Of a DNA stretch of 64,000 bases, positions 61,666-64,000 are shown piece after piece. Both the position numbers and the translations under genes were made by a program. Location: the NCBI RefSeq assembly GCF_009296265.1, contig NZ_WBJS01000003.1:186001-250000 (forward strand). Direction: 5' to 3'. The notes under the pieces were generated by a model, which had not been told where the DNA came from, did no database searches, and saw only the letters and a list, made by a program, of their open reading frames with translations. The stretch's first letter is position 1. Each line of letters starts with the position of its first letter. The stretch is from Thioclava sp. JE_KL1 (lineage in GTDB: Bacteria; Pseudomonadota; Alphaproteobacteria; Rhodobacterales; Rhodobacteraceae).

Positions 61666-63306
61666 TTAGCTGTCCTGCGTGCCCAATTCCACCCCGGCCT
61701 TTTGCAAGGCGTTAAAGAGGATCGCGTCACGCCCATAGACGTCGCGGCGATACTCGACTTGCCCCGACGCGGTGGGCCAGGCGGTGAAGTAAGTCAGATG
61801 GACCGGGACGTGCTTTTCCAGCGGCACAACGGTTTCGCGCCCCGAATTGAGGATGCGCTTGAACTCAGCTTCCGGGTCGGAGCTTTGCGCGCCCAGCAGC
61901 GTGTAGGCCAGATCAAAGGGGTCGCCGACGCGCACGCAGCCATGGCTGAACGCCCGCGTCTCTTTCTTGAAGAGCGATTTCGAGGGCGTGTCGTGCAGGT
62001 AGATGTTCCAGCGGTTCGGGAACAGGAATTTCACCAGCCCCAGCGCGTTGCGGTTCGACGGCGGCTGCTTCATTGCGAAGGGGAAGTTGCTCGCGTTATA
62101 GGCGGCGAAATTCACCGCAGAGCGCGGCACGACGCGGCCCCGGCTGTCGATCAACTGCAGCTGGCTCGCCGCGTTCGGATTGCGCTTCATCTGCGGCAGG
62201 TATTCCTTGGTCACGATCGAGCGCGGCACATGCCAGGCCGGGTTGATGACCATCCGCTCCATCTCGTCGGAAAACTCCGGCGTGCGGCGGTCCGAGCTGT
62301 TCTGCCCGACCACCGTCACCGAGCGGAACGTGGTCTTGCCATTGTCGACTACGCGGACCGAGAAATCGGTGATGTTGACCCAGACGTAGCGGCCCGAGAA
62401 ATCGATGCCGTTCATCCAGCGCAGACGCTCCATCGCGACGAGGATGGCTTTCATCCGCGCCTCGGGGCTCTTGTTGATCTCGCCCAGCGTGCTCGGCCCT
62501 GCGACGCCATCGGTCGCGAGCCCCTGATCGGTCTGATAGGCCTGCACCGCCTTTTGCATCTCGGCGTCATAGGTCGCGCTGGCAGAGCGGCCCAGATAGC
62601 CCATCCGCTGCAACCGGTCGCGCAGCGCCACGACATCCGGCCCGCTATCGCCGGGCTCGAGCTTGGTGCCGGGCACCGTCGGCCCCCAGCCGCCCGCTTC
62701 GATCTGATGCTCCAGATCGAGACGCGCTTTCACGAGCTGCGCATATTGCGGCATCTGCGGAGCCAAATCGCGCAGGAACAGCGCCGGGTTGGTCGAGGCC
62801 GCAAAAGCCGTGATCCGGGCTTCGGGATCGGCGCGTTTGGGTTCGCGCTTGATATCGGAGATGACGCTATGCGGGTCGAGCACGCCATGCGACAGGTCAT
62901 GGGCGTAATCCAGGAAAATCTGGCTCATCTTCACTTCGAGCAGACCGCGCTGACGCTCGGACTGGACGGCGGCGAAGGCGACACGCAGCCCCTCGGGGTC
63001 GTAATGCGCCGTGGGCAACCCCTGCATCGCCGACAGATCGAGCGCGCGCATGAAAGCCGCGCGGCGGCCCGCATCCTCGGCGGCGGTCCAGATCGGACGG
63101 TAATCGCGGGCGGCATAGAAGGCGGCCAGAGCGGGATTATCAGCGGCAGCCTCGGCCACGGCCTGAGTGAAGCCCGAAAGCTCGACCCCCGCCAATGGCG
63201 ACATGGCCCCTTGGGCAGCAATCTGGGCAGTGCCTTGCGCCTGAGCGCCGGCGGCGAGCGTAGCTAGCGCGAAGGCCAGCCCTATCTTACGGAAATTGCG
63301 CGTCAT
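61666..63306 (-). CDS. L,D-transpeptidase (YcbB/LdtD type)
   Basis: A 546-residue exported peptidoglycan cross-linking enzyme. Signal peptide 1-23 (ending Gln-Ala); a peptidoglycan-binding domain (about 215-280) with DSGPDVVALRDRLQRMGYLG; and a YkuD domain with catalytic Cys457 in FSHGCVRVGDPFDLA. It makes 3-3 cross-links. Start at the ATG at 63306; the open frame upstream is not part of it. Confidence 0.93.
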   Translation of the reverse strand: MTRNFRKIGLAFALATLAAGAQAQGTAQIAAQGAMSPLAGVELSGFTQAVAEAAADNPALAAFYAARDYRPIWTAAEDAGRRAAFMRALDLSAMQGLPTAHYDPEGLRVAFAAVQSERQRGLLEVKMSQIFLDYAHDLSHGVLDPHSVISDIKREPKRADPEARITAFAASTNPALFLRDLAPQMPQYAQLVKARLDLEHQIEAGGWGPTVPGTKLEPGDSGPDVVALRDRLQRMGYLGRSASATYDAEMQKAVQAYQTDQGLATDGVAGPSTLGEINKSPEARMKAILVAMERLRWMNGIDFSGRYVWVNITDFSVRVVDNGKTTFRSVTVVGQNSSDRRTPEFSDEMERMVINPAWHVPRSIVTKEYLPQMKRNPNAASQLQLIDSRGRVVPRSAVNFAAYNASNFPFAMKQPPSNRNALGLVKFLFPNRWNIYLHDTPSKSLFKKETRAFSHGCVRVGDPFDLAYTLLGAQSSDPEAEFKRILNSGRETVVPLEKHVPVHLTYFTAWPTASGQVEYRRDVYGRDAILFNALQKAGVELGTQDS

Positions 63307-63673
63307 AGCGTCTAAACCTCTGCCCGGTCCCATCGTTCCAGATGTTCCAAACTTACCTGCATCTGTCCAGCGAAGCGTTGCCTGCGCGCAACGAAGTGAG
63401 CCGACCCGCGCGGAACGATGCAGGGGCGCAACAGCGCCTTTCCGCCGCCTCTCACCCCGCACGCACACCGCTCCCACAAGGACGTGAGCGTATTTTTACT
63501 ACCGGCAGGCGAAATTTTGCCGACATACCCCAACATGGCAAAGATGCATCAGTTCCGTTCTTTATCGATTAATCTGTCTATGCCATAAGGAGTAAGAAGT
63601 TTGGGTCTACCATCCCTCAACCGCCCGAAACAGGGCGGGAAATTCGAGAGACAGGCGAACACAGGAACTTGCT
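63307..63673. other. 367-bp divergent control region between L,D-transpeptidase and YcbK-type genes
   Basis: No gene seen. It holds a CGTTGC-N6-GCAACG hairpin near 63375 and a CGGCA...TGCCG dyad near 63503, and becomes AT-richer toward the YcbK-type gene, suggesting that gene's promoter is at 63540-63590. Confidence 0.5.
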
Positions 63674-64000
63674 ATGACGACGATTTCCCGGCGCGGCCTT
63701 CTGGGCGCATTTGCTGCGACCATGGTGACGGCAGCCCCCACCATGAGTAACGCTTTCGGTCTACTCAAGGGCGCTGGGGACATCCGACGGATCAAGATGT
63801 ATAACGGTCGTACCGGCGAGACGCTCGACACCGTTTACTGGATCGAAGGCGAGTATATCCCCGACGCGCTGAAGGAAATCACCTACTTCGCCCGCGACTG
63901 GCGCACCAACCAGCTGAAAAACATCGACGCGCGCACCGTGGATATCGCGGCGGCAGCGCATAACCTGATGGATTCGCGCGAACCCTACATGCTGCTGTCG
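63674..64000 (+). CDS. YcbK/DUF882 (M15-type) peptidase, N-terminal part (cut by window edge)
   Basis: 109 residues are visible. A Tat-type signal (TISRRGLLGAFAATMV) is followed by the DUF882 opening KMYNGRTGETLDTVYW and YFARDWRTNQ. In E. coli the homologous YcbK (MepK) cleaves 3-3 cross-links made by the neighbouring YcbB. Here it is divergent from the YcbB-type gene, an organisation in keeping with coupled making and cutting of the same bonds. ACAGGAAC precedes the ATG. Confidence 0.85.
   Translation, partial: MTTISRRGLLGAFAATMVTAAPTMSNAFGLLKGAGDIRRIKMYNGRTGETLDTVYWIEGEYIPDALKEITYFARDWRTNQLKNIDARTVDIAAAAHNLMDSREPYMLLS

Noticed and set aside
60526-63267. 913-codon plus-strand frame opposite lpxD and the L,D-transpeptidase
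   Set aside because: Same antisense character and no ribosome site or domain; both minus-strand genes are firmly identified.
63342-63572. Small plus-strand frame before the YcbK-type gene
   Set aside because: No ribosome site and no recognisable protein features; the stretch contains hairpins and looks like control region.
1-64000. tRNA, rRNA, CRISPR array, insertion sequence or prophage
   Set aside because: No regular spaced repeats, transposase or integrase reading frames, or cloverleaf-compatible intergenic sequences were found in any gap.

Overview
The window is high-GC alphaproteobacterial chromosome, most like Rhodobacterales (Paracoccaceae; Thioclava, Paracoccus and Rhodobacter are the kind of genera I would expect). 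The basis is dense coding with many ATGA overlaps, a DUF6456/DUF6477 pair I associate with Rhodobacterales, a tripartite tricarboxylate transporter with its TctDE regulators, an IalB-family protein, and a fused-receiver bacteriophytochrome with heme oxygenase. I see no insertion sequence, prophage, CRISPR array, rRNA or tRNA. Family assignments come from reading the sequence, not from database searches.

Layout. (1) 1-10.2 kb: the start of a PAS regulator; a thiolase-like protein / CoA ligase / short-chain dehydrogenase operon; tctCBA facing away from tctDE, with a solute-binding protein as the third gene of the tctDE operon. (2) 10.2-31.6 kb: an aromatic catabolic island. A flavin-dependent phenol-type monooxygenase with its flavin reductase and a stand-alone FAD synthetase feeds catechol. 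Catechol can leave by the ortho route (catA, catB, pcaD, pcaIJ, pcaF; catC is not in the window) or by the meta route (catechol 2,3-dioxygenase, semialdehyde dehydrogenase, tautomerase, decarboxylase, hydratase, aldolase, acylating acetaldehyde dehydrogenase; no hydrolase). Two IclR and two LysR regulators lie among them, and GTATC/ATAC-type dyads recur in the control regions, including a 115-bp palindrome between the two arms of the meta operon and a perfect ATAC-N7-GTAT site before pcaD. Two inverted copies of a ~172-bp repeat bracket the segment from 24.1 to 28.1 kb.

(3) 31.6-36.8 kb: a DeoR regulator, a DUF3047 protein, and bphO-bphP with a small unknown protein. (4) 37.1-51.2 kb: eleven mostly overlapping genes on the plus strand for a surface polysaccharide (five glycosyltransferases, polymerase/ligase, flippase, acetyltransferase, pyruvyltransferase, FkbH-like protein, SGNH acyltransferase), with a perfect TTAA-N7-TTAAC CtrA-type site upstream. 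(5) 51.2-64 kb: housekeeping and envelope genes: lipA, a peroxiredoxin, oxyR, DUF6456 and DUF6477 genes, a HerA-like ATPase, an IalB-family protein, a dedicated ACP plus ketoacyl synthase beside lpxD, and an L,D-transpeptidase divergent from a YcbK-type peptidase cut by the window end. The 57.6-58.2 kb gap holds two terminator-like hairpins without an upstream gene, possible small RNAs.
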